Made by a program: the position numbers and the translations under genes
Shown: positions 10,236 to 20,400 of the stretch, in pieces
Position numbering within the stretch: position 1 is the first letter of the stretch
Layout of the letters: every line of letters begins with the position of its first letter
The notes under the pieces: model-generated
Database searches by the model: none
What the model was told of the DNA's origin: nothing
The model's input: the letters and a program-made list of their open reading frames with translations, nothing else
Assembly (NCBI RefSeq): GCF_000829455.1
Contig: NZ_JXAK01000049.1
Coordinates: 1 to 54,948 of the forward strand
Origin: Gordoniibacillus kamchatkensis
Lineage (GTDB): Bacteria > Bacillota > Bacilli > Paenibacillales > NBRC-103111
Direction of reading: 5' to 3'
Length of the DNA stretch: 54,948 nucleotides

Positions 10236-10799
10236 ATGGACCGACATGGTGCCGATGCGATAGTTCTGGGCATATCCGGAAGCTTGCGCGAGCAGTCGTC
10301 CAATTCGAGGCTGCTCTCGTCGATACGAGGCTTATTGCCGGACGGTATGAAGCTTCTTCTGTATGATGGGCTTGGAAGGCTGCCGCATTTCAGTCCCGAT
10401 TTGGACGGCGACGATGCCAGGCCGCACGAGGCGGTGCGCGAATGGCGGGAACAGCTGCAGGCAGCGGATGCGGTCGTGATCTGTACGCCGGAATATGCGC
10501 GCGGAGTGCCGGGCTCGCTCAAAAATGCGCTCGACTGGGTCGTCTCCTCGGGCGAATTTCTAAACAAGCCGACAGCTGTCATCAGCGCATCGCCGCATCC
10601 CGGGGGAGGCTCGACAGCACTCGCCTCACTGATGCTAACTTTGAACATGATGAGCGCCTCGATTCCGCCCGAAGCGGCGATCTCCATACCGTTCGTCAGT
10701 AAAAAGCTCGGCCCGGATGGGAACGTCATTGACGCGAAAACTTTAACGTCGCTGCGTAATCTTGTGCAGACGCTGATCCGGACCGTTCACAAAGGCTAA
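10236..10799 (+). CDS. NADPH-dependent FMN reductase family protein
   Basis: Protein of 187 aa. ATG 10236 follows AGAAGGTG by 7-8 nt; upstream in-frame codons to 10194 lack a site. The flavodoxin-like fold is clear: the phosphate-binding loop GISGSLREQSSNSRLL near residue 12, and TPEYARGVPGSLKNALDWVV, the signature of SsuE/ArsH/azoreductase-like flavin reductases. These enzymes reduce FMN, quinones or azo compounds with NAD(P)H. Single gene, cytosolic; precise substrate unknown. Confidence 0.9.
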   Translation: MDRHGADAIVLGISGSLREQSSNSRLLSSIRGLLPDGMKLLLYDGLGRLPHFSPDLDGDDARPHEAVREWREQLQAADAVVICTPEYARGVPGSLKNALDWVVSSGEFLNKPTAVISASPHPGGGSTALASLMLTLNMMSASIPPEAAISIPFVSKKLGPDGNVIDAKTLTSLRNLVQTLIRTVHKG

Positions 10800-10983
10800 C
10801 GTGATTGCGCCGGGGCCGGCGGAATCCTTAATGCGAAAAGTTCGAAAATCCGATGTTCGCGGCTGCCGGAGGCAGGACACCGCCAATACCGAGTTGGCCG
10901 AAAAACTCCGGCTAAAATTGGAGACGAAAACCGCCGGCATACGGGCCACGAGCCCTGATAGTTGGCGGATGTTTGGCTTGAGT
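10800..10983. other. intergenic, no gene supported
   Basis: Open frames exist on both strands here, but they run through the downstream terminator and lack ribosome sites. No RNA element could be recognised. Confidence 0.5.
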
Positions 10984-11019
10984 CCCGTTTTTGCATTGCG
11001 GCAAAAACGGGGCTTTTTT
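10984..11019 (+). terminator. intrinsic terminator
   Basis: CCCGTTTTTGC (10984-10994) pairs perfectly with GCAAAAACGGG (11001-11011), then GC and six T. It lies 185 nt after the FMN reductase stop. Confidence 0.88.
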
Positions 11020-11091
11020 GCGCCGGATTCGGTTTTCCCGCACTTGTCCCAGGCTGTTTGTCCGTTTCGGGCGCGTGTCTATTTTGCCGCG

Positions 11092-11133
11092 CTATGGGTA
11101 TTTACCGTGTTCGGGACAAAGCCCTACCCATAG
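11092..11133. repeat. 9-bp inverted repeat upstream of the small membrane peptide gene
   Basis: CTATGGGTA (11092-11100) and TACCCATAG (11125-11133) are perfect inverted copies separated by 24 nt. There is no T-run, so an operator or leader structure for the 11214 gene is possible. Confidence 0.45.
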
Positions 11134-11213
11134 ACTGTTGTTGTAATCGCAAGCGCACATCCGACTCATCCAAGCACATAGTCCCGAGTTTTTTTGCGAA
11201 GGAGGTGACCGAT

Positions 11214-11492
11214 TTGGAAGTTAAGCCGTTAGCTCAAGCTCCGGTCTATATGCCAGCTCCTGCTCCGCTTCCGGCCCCAGTTATGCCGATGGCCCCGGTT
11301 ATGGAGAAACCGCTGCACGATCACATTCACCTGCATACGTCATACAAGCATACTGCGATCGTCGTTCCGGAAGTGAAGCCGATCGCCCATGTGCCGCATC
11401 ATCATCATGTAGTCGCGCCGTTCACCTCGACTGCTTCGATTCTTGTCCTATTCATTCTGCTTGTCATCATCTCTCGCGCTTATTGGGTTTAA
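11214..11492 (+). CDS. small Pro/His-rich protein with a C-terminal membrane helix
   Basis: Protein of 92 aa starting with TTG 11214. The site AAGGAGGTGA (11199-11208) is a full complement of the 16S 3' end and decides the start. The N-terminal half is Pro/Ala/Met-rich (PAPAPLPAPVMPMAPVM), then His-rich (DHIHLHTSYKH; VPHHHHVV), and the last 25 residues form one hydrophobic helix (TASILVLFILLVIISRAYWV). That tail resembles the short hydrophobic sporulation peptides of the YjcZ type seen in spore-formers; the resemblance is by composition only. Possible spore or membrane protein, possibly metal-binding through the histidines. Function not established. Confidence 0.65.
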   Translation: MEVKPLAQAPVYMPAPAPLPAPVMPMAPVMEKPLHDHIHLHTSYKHTAIVVPEVKPIAHVPHHHHVVAPFTSTASILVLFILLVIISRAYWV

Positions 11493-11505
11493 TTCATGCC
11501 TATCG

Positions 11506-11541
11506 AATCCTCGCCCTTGATTGGGCGGGGATTTTCTATTT
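11506..11541 (+). terminator. intrinsic terminator
   Basis: AATCCTCGCCC (11506-11516) pairs with GGGCGGGGATT (11523-11533), followed by TTCTATTT. It starts 14 nt after the small membrane peptide gene. Confidence 0.85.
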
Positions 11542-11680
11542 GATGCTGTTGAGCGGTGCGGTGGCGTTCGGTGCAACGCCTCGTTTTGAATGGAATCGTG
11601 GCGCTGATGTGCACGGTGCGATTTTCTTGGACAAGCCGGGAGATTGATTGGCGATGTCGGCGGAGACGGGCAGTTGCGGT

Positions 11681-11708
11681 TTGTTTTCGCTGCGGGTTTT
11701 GGTATGCT
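11681..11708 (+). promoter_or_regulatory. candidate promoter for the PfkB kinase
   Basis: TTGTTT (11681-11686), 16 bp, TATGCT (11703-11708) preceded by TGG, an extended -10 arrangement, 43 nt before the TTG start. Confidence 0.45.
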
Positions 11709-11750
11709 AGGGACATTGGCATAACAGTACAGAGTATGGAGGCGTTATCG

Positions 11751-12716
11751 TTGACGATGAAAAGGACGGTCGTATGCTTAGGGGAGCTGCTTATCGATTT
11801 CGTGCCGGAAACGAACGGACAGGCGCTAGCGGACGTGCCCGCATTCAAGCGGGCGGCCGGGGGCGCTCCGGCGAACGTAGCGGCGGCAGTTGCCAAGCTG
11901 GGGGGCGCGAGCCGTTTTATCGGCAAGGTGGGACGCGATGCGTTCGGCGAGCATTTGCGGCAGACGCTCGAAGAGGCGGGCGTTGAGGCGGCGCTTGTCG
12001 AGACGGACGAAGCGCGGACGGGCATTGCTTTCGTTTCGCTGCGCGAGGACGGGGAGCGGGACTTTCTGTTTTACCGCAGCCCGGCGGCGGACATGTTGCT
12101 GCGCAGCGAGGAGATCGGGGACGACTGGCTGAACGATGCGGCTGTGTATCATTTTGGCTCGGTGTCGCTCGTCGCCGAGCCTTGCAGATCGGCAACTCTG
12201 GACGCCGCTAGGCGGGCAAGAGGGCTGGGGGCGATCGTATCGTACGACCCGAACGTGCGGCTGCCGCTGTGGCCGAGCGCGGACGCGGCCCGCAAAGAGA
12301 TTATGGCGCATATGCCGCTTGCGGATTTGGTTAAGGTGAGCGAGGAAGAAGTGGAGTTTTTGTTGGGCAAAGGCAGTCTGGAAGGCGCGCGCGAGCTGCT
12401 GGCTATGGGGCCGTCGGCGATTGTCGTTACGCTCGGGCCGAACGGGTGCAGGGTGATAACGGCGACGAGCGATATTCATGTAGCCGGTACACCGGTAGCA
12501 GCTGTTGACACGACGGGGGCCGGCGACGGGTTTGTCGGCGGCATGCTGTATCAGCTTGCTTCTCGAGGAATTAGTGCGGAAACTTTGGGGGATACGCTGC
12601 GAGATCCAGTTAATTGCGGGGAGATTTTCGGCTTCGCCAACCGGGTTGGCGCTATTACGACGACTCGGCGCGGAGCGATTCCGTCGCTGCCGACACTGGC
12701 TGAAGTGAATGGATAG
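11751..12716 (+). CDS. PfkB-family carbohydrate kinase (fructokinase-like)
   Basis: Protein of 321 aa. GGAGG (11738-11742) is spaced 8 nt from TTG 11751; ATG 11757 is the alternative. The N-terminal sugar-binding signature is GGAPANVAAAVAKLGG, and the C-terminal ATP/catalytic signature DTTGAGDGFVGGML carries the catalytic Asp. Domain order and length match bacterial fructokinases, which phosphorylate fructose to fructose-6-phosphate, although ribokinase-like relatives use other sugars. Cytosolic and monocistronic, with its own promoter; no sucrose or transporter genes adjoin it, so the substrate is inferred only from sequence. Confidence 0.88.
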   Translation: MTMKRTVVCLGELLIDFVPETNGQALADVPAFKRAAGGAPANVAAAVAKLGGASRFIGKVGRDAFGEHLRQTLEEAGVEAALVETDEARTGIAFVSLREDGERDFLFYRSPAADMLLRSEEIGDDWLNDAAVYHFGSVSLVAEPCRSATLDAARRARGLGAIVSYDPNVRLPLWPSADAARKEIMAHMPLADLVKVSEEEVEFLLGKGSLEGARELLAMGPSAIVVTLGPNGCRVITATSDIHVAGTPVAAVDTTGAGDGFVGGMLYQLASRGISAETLGDTLRDPVNCGEIFGFANRVGAITTTRRGAIPSLPTLAEVNG

Positions 12717-12792
12717 CCTGCTGTGCGCGGGTTGGCGTTGGCATGTACATGCACATGTCGAAAATTGCCCGGGAAATTCGTGTAGGATGATG

Positions 12793-12821
12793 TTGAACTA
12801 TTTTCCATAATATGCTATTCT
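12793..12821 (+). promoter_or_regulatory. promoter ahead of the SLH lipoprotein leader
   Basis: TTGAAC (12793-12798), 17 bp, TATTCT (12816-12821), with TGC just before the -10. A terminator hairpin begins about 20 nt after the predicted start. Confidence 0.65.
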
Positions 12822-12847
12822 ATTTTTGAATCTAGCACGTGCGGAAG

Positions 12848-12898
12848 AACCGCCTTTGCGAGACGGCTTATGCTGTCTGCAGAGGCGGTTTTATTATT
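12848..12898 (+). terminator. intrinsic terminator in the leader of the SLH gene
   Basis: AACCGCCTTTGCGAGAC (12848-12864) pairs with GTCTGCAGAGGCGGTT (12875-12890), then TTATTATTT. It could end readthrough from the PfkB gene or attenuate the SLH gene. Confidence 0.8.
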
Positions 12899-13171
12899 TG
12901 TATGAGGTGGATAAATGTGGTAGACGAGGGCGGGCTCGTGTGCCATACTGGTCGTGTTGTAAGGTTGGATATACGGCAAGAGGATGGAAGGGGAGAAAAA
13001 GGAGGTTTCTGCTTGCGCTTGCGGTGATGGCTTGGCCAAAGGCGTCGAGCGGGGTCGGGGGGATGTGCAAGAAGGTATTTTAGGGGGGAGAAGGTTCGAG
13101 GAACAGGAATGAGATCAGACCGTATAACTGGTGCACAGGATGGTAGTTTGGAAAGGGAGGGCTGGAATCTT
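12899..13171. other. 5' region of the SLH lipoprotein gene, no gene supported
   Basis: A purine-rich, G-rich tract with several GGAGG-like strings, but only very short ORFs follow them. Nothing convincing was seen. Confidence 0.45.
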
Positions 13172-14335
13172 ATGAAGAGAGAGTGGTATTTGATGGTGTG
13201 GAAAAAGGCACTGATTGTGGGAACTGCATTTAGCGCGATAGCGGCGTCTGGCTGTAACGCAAGCGGCAGCGAGCAGGCGCAAGCCGCTGCGGCAAGCACA
13301 GCGGAGAAGAGCGTTAACCTGAGCGACATCAATACGCATTGGGCGAAAGATGCGATTGTTCAGGCGGTGAAAAAGGGATATGTCGACGGCTATGAAGATG
13401 GGACCTTTAAGCCGGATGCCAATATTAGCCGCGCCGAATTCACGAAGATGCTCGTGACCGCGACGGGAACGAATGCGGGCAGCAAGGGAGCGCAATGGTA
13501 CGACGCGTATGTCAACGCCGTAACGGATGCGGGAATTTATCATAGCGACGACGATTTTCCCGCGGACAAGTTCGGTGAGCCTCTTACCCGAGTTGAAATG
13601 GCGAAGCTGGCAGTTCGGTATTTGAACAATGACGCCCGGCAGCAAGGAGCGCATTTGTATGATGCTTCTGCGATGTATCGCGCGTGCGGCTTGGGAATCA
13701 TTCAAGGACTAAGCGGCGGGGAGCTCGGGCCGGATCAGCCGACGACGCGGGCGCAAAGCGTGACGATCATCGAGAGGGTATTGTCCGTAGCGGCCGGGAA
13801 CAAGCTGCCCGTAGACAAGCTGGCACTGGGCAATGCGGACCTAGAGTTGACCGGGTCGAATACGAGGGAGTATTTGCTGACCCCATCGGTGAAGCTTCCT
13901 CTTGAATATGACTACAGTGATAGCATCCACGTTATTGTTCATCGAGTGAAGGTTGTCGACATGGAAGATAGAAATGATCCAGTAGCCATGAAGATACTCA
14001 CAACTGATCAAGGTACTTTGAAGGCAAATGAAGCAATAAAAACTAAGCTAGTTGTTGGATTGTACGTGACGATTGATAATAAATCAGCTGGGTTCGAGAC
14101 AGGTTTGGATTTATATTCTACTGTTTTAGAGATTGTGGGGACCGGCGTTGCATGGGATGGTACGAGTCTATATGGAATGGATACAACAAAAGTAAGGAAA
14201 ATAACTGGGTGGATTTACTATACCATTGATAAGAAATTGAATGCTAATTTTCTTAATGGGACATATCCGTTCCCATTATTCTTCACTATCAATGGCAAAG
14301 AAATATATCTAACAGACATTAGCAAGAAGAACTAG
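13172..14335 (+). CDS. SLH-domain lipoprotein
   Basis: Protein of 387 aa from ATG 13172 (GGGAGG upstream); an in-frame ATG at 13109 with its own weak site is the alternative. A lipoprotein signal ends in AASGC, with Cys28 as the lipidated residue. Three S-layer homology domains follow (about residues 48-95, 108-160, 165-215; for example YVDGYEDGTFKPDANISRAE), which bind pyruvylated secondary wall polymer. The last 165 residues are an unrecognised, mainly beta domain. Base composition changes inside the gene: from about 13900 the coding is clearly AT-rich, unlike the SLH half. The combination of lipid anchor and SLH modules suggests a protein bridging membrane and wall. It precedes the giant secreted protein. 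Confidence 0.85.
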   Translation: MKREWYLMVWKKALIVGTAFSAIAASGCNASGSEQAQAAAASTAEKSVNLSDINTHWAKDAIVQAVKKGYVDGYEDGTFKPDANISRAEFTKMLVTATGTNAGSKGAQWYDAYVNAVTDAGIYHSDDDFPADKFGEPLTRVEMAKLAVRYLNNDARQQGAHLYDASAMYRACGLGIIQGLSGGELGPDQPTTRAQSVTIIERVLSVAAGNKLPVDKLALGNADLELTGSNTREYLLTPSVKLPLEYDYSDSIHVIVHRVKVVDMEDRNDPVAMKILTTDQGTLKANEAIKTKLVVGLYVTIDNKSAGFETGLDLYSTVLEIVGTGVAWDGTSLYGMDTTKVRKITGWIYYTIDKKLNANFLNGTYPFPLFFTINGKEIYLTDISKKN

Positions 14336-14344
14336 TTAAGTTAG

Positions 14345-14370
14345 GGGCTGTGCTTCTCGGACAGCCCTTT
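14345..14370 (+). terminator. hairpin after the SLH gene
   Basis: GGGCTGT (14345-14351) and ACAGCCC (14361-14367) with TTT after. Located 10 nt past the SLH stop; short T-run. Confidence 0.6.
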
Positions 14371-14376
14371 ATATGT

Positions 14377-14422
14377 CGCATTCGAATTGACCCGACATCC
14401 ATATTGGATCAATTCGAATGCG
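14377..14422. repeat. 14-bp perfect inverted repeat upstream of the giant surface gene
   Basis: CGCATTCGAATTGA (14377-14390) and TCAATTCGAATGCG (14409-14422) are perfect inverted copies around an 18-nt loop. The loop plus one base contains a smaller dyad ATCCA-TAT-TGGAT. There is no T-run. It sits 36 nt before the TTG start of the giant gene, a position fitting an operator or an RNA structure controlling it. Confidence 0.7.
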
Positions 14423-14457
14423 CACATAGAATGAGTAAAAACAGAGGGGCGATAGTA

Positions 14458-17400
14458 TTGCGTAAGAAATCTGTAATTTCATACTTAACTGGAATGGCAT
14501 TATTCATTCAATCATTGATGATTTCGTTATCATTTCCTGAGACTTTGGCAGCAACTTCGCCTTCCTCGGGGACGTATACCAAATATATTGACCTTTCAAG
14601 AGATTCTGTTGTTGATTCTGCACCAATACAGAAATATTATCCGAAAAATTCGTATCAAAAAACAATTGAACTTGGTGGGGGCAATATTACAGGGGTCTCC
14701 GTGAAAGTTAATGGTTCTACTGTTTCATCAACTCTGAGTAATAATAAGGTTTCATTTACCGCGAATGGTCAAGGAAATTTGGTATATGGCTGGTCTTACT
14801 CTCAACCGGGTCACCATGTCTATCAGGTCTCGAATGAATATGGACTGACGGGAGAATGGGAACATCAAGGAAGTAATCCATCCGACTATTCATCTCAGAT
14901 TCCGGGATTTTCAAATTATGTGGCTGCATGCACAAAAGCGACCGCCAAGTGCGGGGATGACATACTTTTTGTAGGAGGAGTTGCTTCCCCAGGCCAGATC
15001 CCGACCACTGCCAAAAATGTTACTCAGAATAATTCTGCCATTGCTTCGGGGGATTATCCGATTAACTTGCGATATTCTTATAGCAAGGATCCAAATGATA
15101 AATTCCCTAACTGGAACATGGAAGGGGCAGCTGTCACAGCATCCTACGATGCACCATCTCCTCCTTCCATGTGCCTAACAAATATTAGTTATGGTGAATC
15201 ATGTCCAAATTCCATTCCTAATGCACAAGTTGACCCTACCAGCATAACCGTTGTCAATGCGATAGCGGATGAGCGAAACGATGACGCAGAGCCATATTAT
15301 TGGGGAAAAGGCCCCGACGGTCAAGGTCAAATTTATGTCCGTAGAATGCTCACGGCAACAACGGCTGGTCCTAAGACATTCATCCAAACCGGAAGTGATC
15401 GAAACTACTTTATGTCTGCCGACCTATCCTGGCAAGGAACAACTTATCTATACGTCATCACAGTAGACATCACCTACGCACCAATAACCGGCCCCGACTT
15501 GGGTGCCATCACCCTAGATCAGCCTGCTTGCGTAGAAACCGGAAAATCCGCCGACTTTACCTACCACTTCACCAACCTGGGGCTAGCTACCACCATACCT
15601 TTTAAAGTGAGCGTTAGAGCGGACGGGGTAGAATTTTTCAAAGTTGACATGAACGGAGCTGCAGCCGGTACGTCTTATCAAGGGACGTTCAGCTATACAT
15701 TCGGGACGACCAAAGTCATCACCGTGGCGCTCGATCCGGATCGCAAACTAACGGAACCGAATACAAGCAACAACACCGAGAATTTTACAATTAGCCCGGT
15801 CGCCTCGTGCGGCAGTGGTCCTGGCCCCGTTAAAGTCACTGGCACGCTGAGCGTCAAATACCCGTCCGTAAAATTCGGCTCGGAGCAAGAAATCATCCAA
15901 ATGAGGAACGTGAGTATCAGCGGGGGCGGGTGCTCGCTCCAGTCCGGAACGATGGTGTTCACTCAAGGGAACATCAAATGGACGCATAAGCTCGATCAAT
16001 CCGGCAACTTCGACGACACGTTTACAGCAACGACAGGCAACGGCATCGGCCCGGGTGATGTCGATGTCCAGTACGATATTGTGACTACGTGCGGCTGGTC
16101 GACGACAATTGGACCTGGACATTTTCAAGTTACAACGGCACCTGGTTTGTTACCTCCGGAGTTTGAGATCGGATGGTTCGACGAGGATTACTACAGTGGC
16201 TACAATAAGCCGATCACCATGGTGCCGATCGGAGAAAAGATCAGTTTCGGCTTGATTCGAAGACCGAAAACTCCAACCGACAATGGCACGCCGTATGATC
16301 CAAACGGTGCCTCAGTGATGTACACCACAGACATCAAAACGAGCCCAGATCCCTGGATTCAGAGATTGTACTCCGTTCGCGGCTACGGGATACACGACGA
16401 CCATTTCGATAATGTGTTGGCTGACGTAAAGGGCAGTCATACGATTCATATGACGGCCATCGACGACTTGGGGGCCGCAGCTCCGTCCCAGAGTGCCACA
16501 ATTAATATAGTCGACCCGAATCCCATTCCGGTCATCACCTTACCGACGGGAAGAATTGTGGAAGGCCGCCCGCTGCCGGGTCCGATTAAGTGCGATCAAA
16601 GCTACAGCCCTTACAAAGCCAGAAGCATCGTGGCATGCGACTGGCACGGTACCAAGCAAGACATGTATACGCCTTACGGCGACTACACCATCAAGCTGGA
16701 CGTTCAAGATAGCGCCGGGCTCTGGTCCTTATCCCCTGACATCAAAACGCTGCATGTAGCCGAAGATTTGCCTCCTACCATTGCAGCCAGTTTGCCTTCC
16801 AAAGGGTTGCGGGGCGTTACGATGAATATGAACGACGCAACCTTCAGTCCGGATGGAGATATACTTGTCCAGCACACCGACAAAATTATATGCGACACCA
16901 ATATTAACGGGAACTACAACGATGATCCGGTCATTACGGTGACGCCGGACAGCAGCGGGAATTTCACGTTCACTCCCACGGTTTTGGCAAACTGCCTATT
17001 ACGGATTTATGCAAAAGAAGATTGGGGTAAAAGCGCGACCAAGGACTTTCCGTTCACCATCGTGAATCAAGCACCTACCGTCGCACTAAGCCTGAAAGGC
17101 GAGCAGCCTTCCCCGCCCAACCTTACAGGGACTAATTACGACCTTGCAACGATGTTGGCAGATAAAAACCGGTTCCAAATCGAGGACTACTATAATTCGT
17201 CCCGATATGCCGATCTGTATTACGACTCAAACGAGGGTGCTTTAGCATCACCCGACCGTACGAATATGCTTTTTCTAGCTCCCGCTAATATGGGGGCGAG
17301 CTTGACCAATGCCAATCAAGCGTACAATTGTGATCGCTACTCGAGTGGGTGCTATCGTCCTTTGGGCATAAAGGCCACCGACACTTTGTATTACTACGCA

Positions 17401-20400
17401 GAATCATTTTACAGTTGTAGCGGTGGATATTATTGCACACCTAATGGCATCAATCTTTCCGTACTCAATTCACAGAGCAATACTTTATACGCTATCAAAA
17501 AGACTGACGGCAGGGAGTATATCGAGGCACATGTAAATGGTCTTGCCAATATGGTTTGGCTACGAATATCACCTGTTAATGGAGGGAGTTACCCGCAAGC
17601 GAGGGACGAATTTTACCGTTTATCCGATATTGCCGCCGGGATTCTTTATCCATACAAGACGGTTCCGTTCACGCCTTACCGTTACTATTACCCAATGCAA
17701 TATGCGACTTGGGTGGTTCCTGATTATCCGCCGCCTGCGGATTGGGTGCCAGTAAACAATCTGCAAAAACCAGCTAACAATGTCCCGTATACTTGGGATG
17801 ATGGGACAACTAAGACGGTTAATGCAGACGCGTTGCCGCCTTTTCAAGATAGAGAGGGCAACTTTTACGCATTCAAATGCTCGAAGACTTGGGTTTATCA
17901 AGGGTGGGAAGAAGATGATAACGGCAGATCCCATGACATTTATGGATGGCAGTACGATTGCAAGTTAGAGAAAGTCAGCCCTTCCGGCACAGTATTATGG
18001 GTTGGTTCGGATATTTACACCAACAAGTACCTCAATTGCTATTATAGTTCCTGTTCTTACGCCTGGACTACGTATCCAAAAATAGGTTTGGGTTACGTCA
18101 CGGGAGATAATAAAAGATTGTATACCTTCTCGTCAGGCTATAATTCCCCCGCAAAGGTTATAGACAATGATACAGGAGCCGTGTTGGGCAATGGATATGA
18201 TCTCGATATCAAAAACATTTATAACGATATAGCCATAATAACGTACCAGACCACTTACACAGGAACTTGCGGAAATGTAGATCCGTACGATTGCGATAAA
18301 TTACTCACACATTATAGGTTCCTGAATCTAAAAGATGGCTCTATCATTTTCGACAGCATTAACTTGCCCGGGAACACATTTAATTACGATCCTTTTCCGG
18401 GCGGTGGCACCATTTCCTCGGACGGCAAATATGTTGGTTATCGCACGAGCATAACGAACGAGCTTTATACATGTCCGTGGGGAGGGACGTGTTCAAGGCC
18501 AATCATGAACCACACCTTCTATGTCTATGATTTAATGACCGGATCGCATTTATACGATACAGTTATCTCCGGAGGCCAAGATTACGACAGTTATAGGAAT
18601 GTAATTGCCGGGGACGGTCAAGGTTACTTCAATACATCTACCAGATGCGGAGATTCGTGTTCCACGCTTAAAGGCCAAGGCTGGAAAACCGACATCCCGT
18701 CTTCGATGCAAGCCGGCAATTTCAGCTACGGCAACATCATCGATAAAACAAAAGATTTTTATGATGGCGCGATCTACTTATCCATGAAGTACACGAACTC
18801 TACGTTTAGTGAGTACAGTGGTGCGGGTATCATTTTCCGCGAGCAGGACAACAAAAACTATTACCAGGCAGCGCTAACTGCAAAAGGCGTTATTTTGTAC
18901 AAAGTAACCGGTGGTATGAAAACTGTATTGGACAAGCAAACGAATCCTTTGACCGCCGGACAGTACGCAGATTTGAAAGTCATTGCCAAAAAAGACCATA
19001 TTATCGTTTGCGTCAACGGAGTACCACTGATCGATGTCCGCGACGCCACCTTTACTCACGGCAGGCAAGGCATTTTCGCGGAAGCTCCGAACGTCTATCT
19101 GAAAAAGTATCGTATCGAGCAGTATCCTGTCTCGACCACGACCGTTGATGGGATCTCCATCGTGAACACGCCGATTCAATCGAATGTCCTGTTCACGGAT
19201 CCGGATAACGATCCGCCTATTCCGCCTTTGGCGAAATGGACGTATACGAACACGGCACCCGAAAAGTTCCTCAACGCAGGCGACGGATTTTCGGATACGA
19301 ATGCCGGCAATTCGTATGTGAATTACACCGTAAGCTCGCCGCTTCCGAAATTGAACAAGGTCGGCGTCTTCAAGGTCGATTTTACCGAGCCGGACGATCC
19401 GGCGCCGCCAGGTCACCGGTATCCCGATCCGATGTACGCAAGCTTCAGGCAGTACGCTGATCCGGATACGAAGTATATCATCGTGCACCGCGCGCCAATT
19501 AACGCGTTTACGGTGTCGCAAAAGGCAGACTATACCGTATCATGGAATGAGCAGGGCTACGATCCCGACCGATGGCTAAGCCCGACCACCTATTCAACGG
19601 AAAAACCTGACTATCAAACGAATCGCGGCATTTATCAAAGGCTCTACAGTTATACGGACCCGGATGGCAATGTTGTAACGGGCAAACTGGTCCGGCCGCA
19701 AAAGCAAGGGACGTACACGGTGCGCGAAGCCGTAGCCGATGAATACGGCGCATGGAGCGATTGGTACGAACAGCAAATTTATGTCGCTCTGTTGCCGCCC
19801 AATCGACCGCCGTCAGCGACGCTGACCTTCCCGGCAGGAACGCAAAGCAGCCCCGACTACGTAAGCAGCTTAACGCCGACAGTAACTTGGAATCAGTCCG
19901 ACCCGGATGCCGGAACCGTGTTCTCGCAAGCAAGAATCGTCGTCAAAGACGAATGGGGCAATGTTGTAATTGACCGGACGATCAACCAAAATACGGCATC
20001 TGCCTTTGGACAATGGCAACTGGATACCGCCCTTACGATCGGTGCAAAGTACCAAGTTCAGGTGGCAGTTTCCGATGACGGAGGAGCCTGGTCGCCATGG
20101 TCAAATGTCGGCTGGATGATTACGAACCAGCCACCGAGCGCTAATATGACTTACCCTTCCGGCACGTCGCCAGATGGCCCGACAATCGTTCCCGTACTCC
20201 GGCCTACGTTCGTCTGGAACCAAACGGATCCCGATCCAGGTACGACGTTCACTTACTTCGAGCTTCAAGTATGGGACGAAAACAATGCGACGCTTCTTTT
20301 GACATCGGGCCAGCGCTGGCAGGGAACGATTGCGGCGAGTGGTTCTTGGGCCGCAGCCGCTGACTTGCCGGTTAGGCAAAAGCTTCGCGTTCGAGTTCGC

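Noticed and set aside
10830-10985. Cobalamin-type riboswitch between the FMN reductase and the terminator
   Set aside because: Only a fragment like AGGCAGGACACC was seen; the conserved core and the B12 box context are missing.
10801-11133. A 110-codon ORF downstream of the FMN reductase gene
   Set aside because: It reads through a strong intrinsic terminator and has no ribosome site or recognisable sequence.
13028-13083. A 17-codon frame in the SLH leader
   Set aside because: Good GGAGG strings occur nearby but not at a proper distance; no evidence for translation.
19508-19933. Minus-strand ORFs inside the giant surface gene
   Set aside because: Arg/Pro-rich shadows of the real plus-strand gene without ribosome sites.
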